Shown piece after piece: positions 7,448 to 7,991 of a stretch of DNA of 7,991 nucleotides. A program made the position numbers and the translations under genes. Position 1 is the stretch's first letter. Every line of letters starts with the position of its first letter. The notes beneath the pieces were generated by a model that did not search any database, was not told where the DNA came from, and was given only the letters and a program-made list of their open reading frames with translations. Origin of the DNA: Spirochaetaceae bacterium (GTDB taxonomy: Bacteria > Spirochaetota > Spirochaetia > Treponematales > Rectinemataceae); assembly GCA_016794765.1 (NCBI GenBank), contig JAEUJG010000155.1, positions 1 to 7,991 on the forward strand. The letters are read 5' to 3'.

Positions 7448-7540
7448 TTACTTCCGGGTCTTGTGCCGGTTGTTTCTCTTCTTCTTCTTGCGCTTGTGCG
7501 TCGCTATCTTCTTGAGCTTTCGTTTACGTCCGCAGGGCAC
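7448..7540 (-). CDS. 30-residue Lys/Arg-rich protein, AURKAIP1/COX24 (mS38-like) type, probably ribosomal
   Basis: This GTG-started gene encodes 30 residues, beginning MPCGRKRKLKK and continuing IATHKRKKKKRNNRHKTRK (12-30). More than half the residues are Lys, Arg or His, and there are no acidic residues. The pattern of a basic run, then THKRKK, then R-H-K resembles the C-terminal motif of AURKAIP1/COX24 proteins (mitochondrial small-subunit protein mS38). From memory, very similar tiny proteins occur in Bacteroidota and spirochaetes. The likely role is binding ribosomal RNA, but this is inferred from composition and resemblance. The start is well fixed: AAGGAG (7554-7549) lies eight bases before the GTG, an in-frame TGA lies at 7567-7565, and no other start exists between them. 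An ATG at 7548 in another frame gives only a 14-codon peptide. The gene has its own promoter, leader hairpin and terminator, and GC-poorer Lys codons (AAG runs) than its neighbours. Confidence 0.87.
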   Translation of the reverse strand: MPCGRKRKLKKIATHKRKKKKRNNRHKTRK

Positions 7541-7575
7541 TTTCGCATCTCCTTCGCGAGGCGATCAGGACTCGC

Positions 7576-7595
7576 CGGAGGCTCCAGAACCTCCG
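7576..7595 (-). promoter_or_regulatory. Leader hairpin of the small basic protein mRNA
   Basis: CGGAGGTT (7595-7588) and AGCCTCCG (7583-7576) pair over eight positions, including one G-U, around the loop CTGG. The hairpin lies in the roughly 66-base leader, 21 bases before the ribosome site. The same CTCC (7580-7577) could alternatively pair with GGAG of the ribosome site (7552-7549), so a switch controlling translation is conceivable, but this is only inference. Confidence 0.45.
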
Positions 7596-7613
7596 CCGGA
7601 ATTCTCTCCGATA

Positions 7614-7642
7614 ATTAAAGCATAGCGCCCCTGCCTCGTCAA
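7614..7642 (-). promoter_or_regulatory. Extended -10 promoter of the small basic protein gene
   Basis: On the minus strand TTGACG (7642-7637) and TTTAAT (7619-7614) are separated by exactly 17 bases, with TGC directly before the -10 box. Both boxes match consensus at five of six positions. Transcription should start near 7607. Such a strong promoter for one short gene fits high-level expression, as expected of a ribosomal protein. Confidence 0.85.
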
Positions 7643-7700
7643 GGGGTTGAGTCTTCCCTCGCCTTGCGCCGGTTTCGGCGTGGAGGCTAGGATGTGACCC

Positions 7701-7991
7701 ATGAAACGCAAAGCCGGCCAGCCTGAATCCGCGCTCTTCGGCGCCGCCCTTCCCGATCCGGACCGCGACGGGGAAGCCCTCCTCCGCGTCCATCTCCGGG
7801 CCATGGGCCTGAAGCGCCTCTTCAGGCAGGGCTGGCTCAAGCGCGGGCTCCCCGAAGCCGCCTGCGAATCGGTCGCCGACCACAGCTTCGGCACCGCCAT
7901 CCTCGCGCTGCTCCTGGCCGGACGCCCGCCCCACGAGGGCGTTGACCGCGAAAAAGCCGTGCGCATGGCCCTCGTCCACGAACTCTGCGAG
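7701..7991 (+). CDS. HD-domain phosphohydrolase (YfbR/HDDC2-like), N-terminal part
   Basis: Only the first 97 residues are in the window and the frame is open to the edge. After a variable N-terminus, residues 37-50 (LKRLFRQGWLKRGL) and ESVADHSFGTAILALLLA (56-73) match the start of HD-domain hydrolases related to 5'-deoxynucleotidase YfbR and HDDC2, which remove phosphate from nucleoside monophosphates using a metal held by His and Asp. His61 is the expected first metal ligand. The second motif reads MALVHELCE (89-97), with Glu94 where the family usually has the Asp of the HD pair. The ATG at 7701 has a modest AGGA site (7689-7692) eight bases before it. A possible promoter (TTGCGC 7664-7669, 18 bases, TAGGAT 7688-7693) would place the transcript start almost at the ATG. 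It is divergent from the small basic protein gene. The nucleotide substrate cannot be told. Confidence 0.83.
   Translation, partial: MKRKAGQPESALFGAALPDPDRDGEALLRVHLRAMGLKRLFRQGWLKRGLPEAACESVADHSFGTAILALLLAGRPPHEGVDREKAVRMALVHELCE

Noticed and set aside
7535..7548. ATG at 7548 as start of the small gene
   Set aside because: In that frame translation stops after 14 codons. The GTG at 7540, with ideal ribosome-site spacing, gives the conserved-looking basic protein.
7524..7979. Minus-strand open frames opposite the hydrolase start
   Set aside because: They overlap the strong promoter and start of the basic-protein gene, and the plus frame carries a recognisable HD-domain pattern.

Overview
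This is a GC-rich bacterial window with tightly packed genes, strong Shine-Dalgarno sequences and sigma70-type promoters. The gene content indicates an anaerobe or fermenter: the centre is a ferredoxin-linked 2-oxoacid oxidoreductase, a normally oxygen-sensitive enzyme, together with a phosphotransacylase and an acyl kinase. The taxon cannot be fixed from sequence alone. A spirochaete or a similar GC-rich anaerobe is a reasonable guess. The clear Shine-Dalgarno sites argue against Bacteroidota, although one tiny basic protein resembles, from memory, proteins of that phylum as well as of spirochaetes.

Layout, left to right. At 60-395 (+) is a small stand-alone PAS-domain protein with its own likely promoter. 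It converges on a six-gene operon on the minus strand. Read in its own direction, the operon has a promoter at 5212-5185 (TTGCGA, 16 bases, extended -10 TATAAT), then butyrate kinase (buk), phosphate butyryltransferase (ptb), a two-cluster ferredoxin subunit, and the alpha (VorB), beta and gamma subunits of a 2-oxoacid:ferredoxin oxidoreductase. It ends in a textbook intrinsic terminator at 508-479. Genes overlap or sit within 17 bases of each other, so the operon is complete in this window from promoter to terminator. Upstream of its promoter lies a 7-bp inverted repeat that could be an operator.

Right of the operon is a 645-residue protein that I cannot assign to a family (7350-5413, minus). 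Beyond it is a tiny independent unit on the minus strand: promoter 7642-7614, leader hairpin, a 30-residue GTG-started Lys/Arg-rich protein resembling the AURKAIP1/COX24 (mitoribosomal mS38-like) group (7540-7448), and an intrinsic terminator (7424-7396). At the right edge, divergently transcribed, is the start of an HD-domain phosphohydrolase (7701 to the window end).

How the operon works together: the oxidoreductase converts a branched-chain 2-oxoacid (probably 2-oxoisovalerate, from valine) plus CoA to acyl-CoA, CO2 and reduced ferredoxin. Ptb swaps CoA for phosphate, and Buk uses the acyl phosphate to make ATP and free branched-chain acid. All three steps are reversible in principle, so the same set could instead activate exogenous isobutyrate-type acids for lipid or amino-acid synthesis. 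Substrate preference cannot be read from the sequence.
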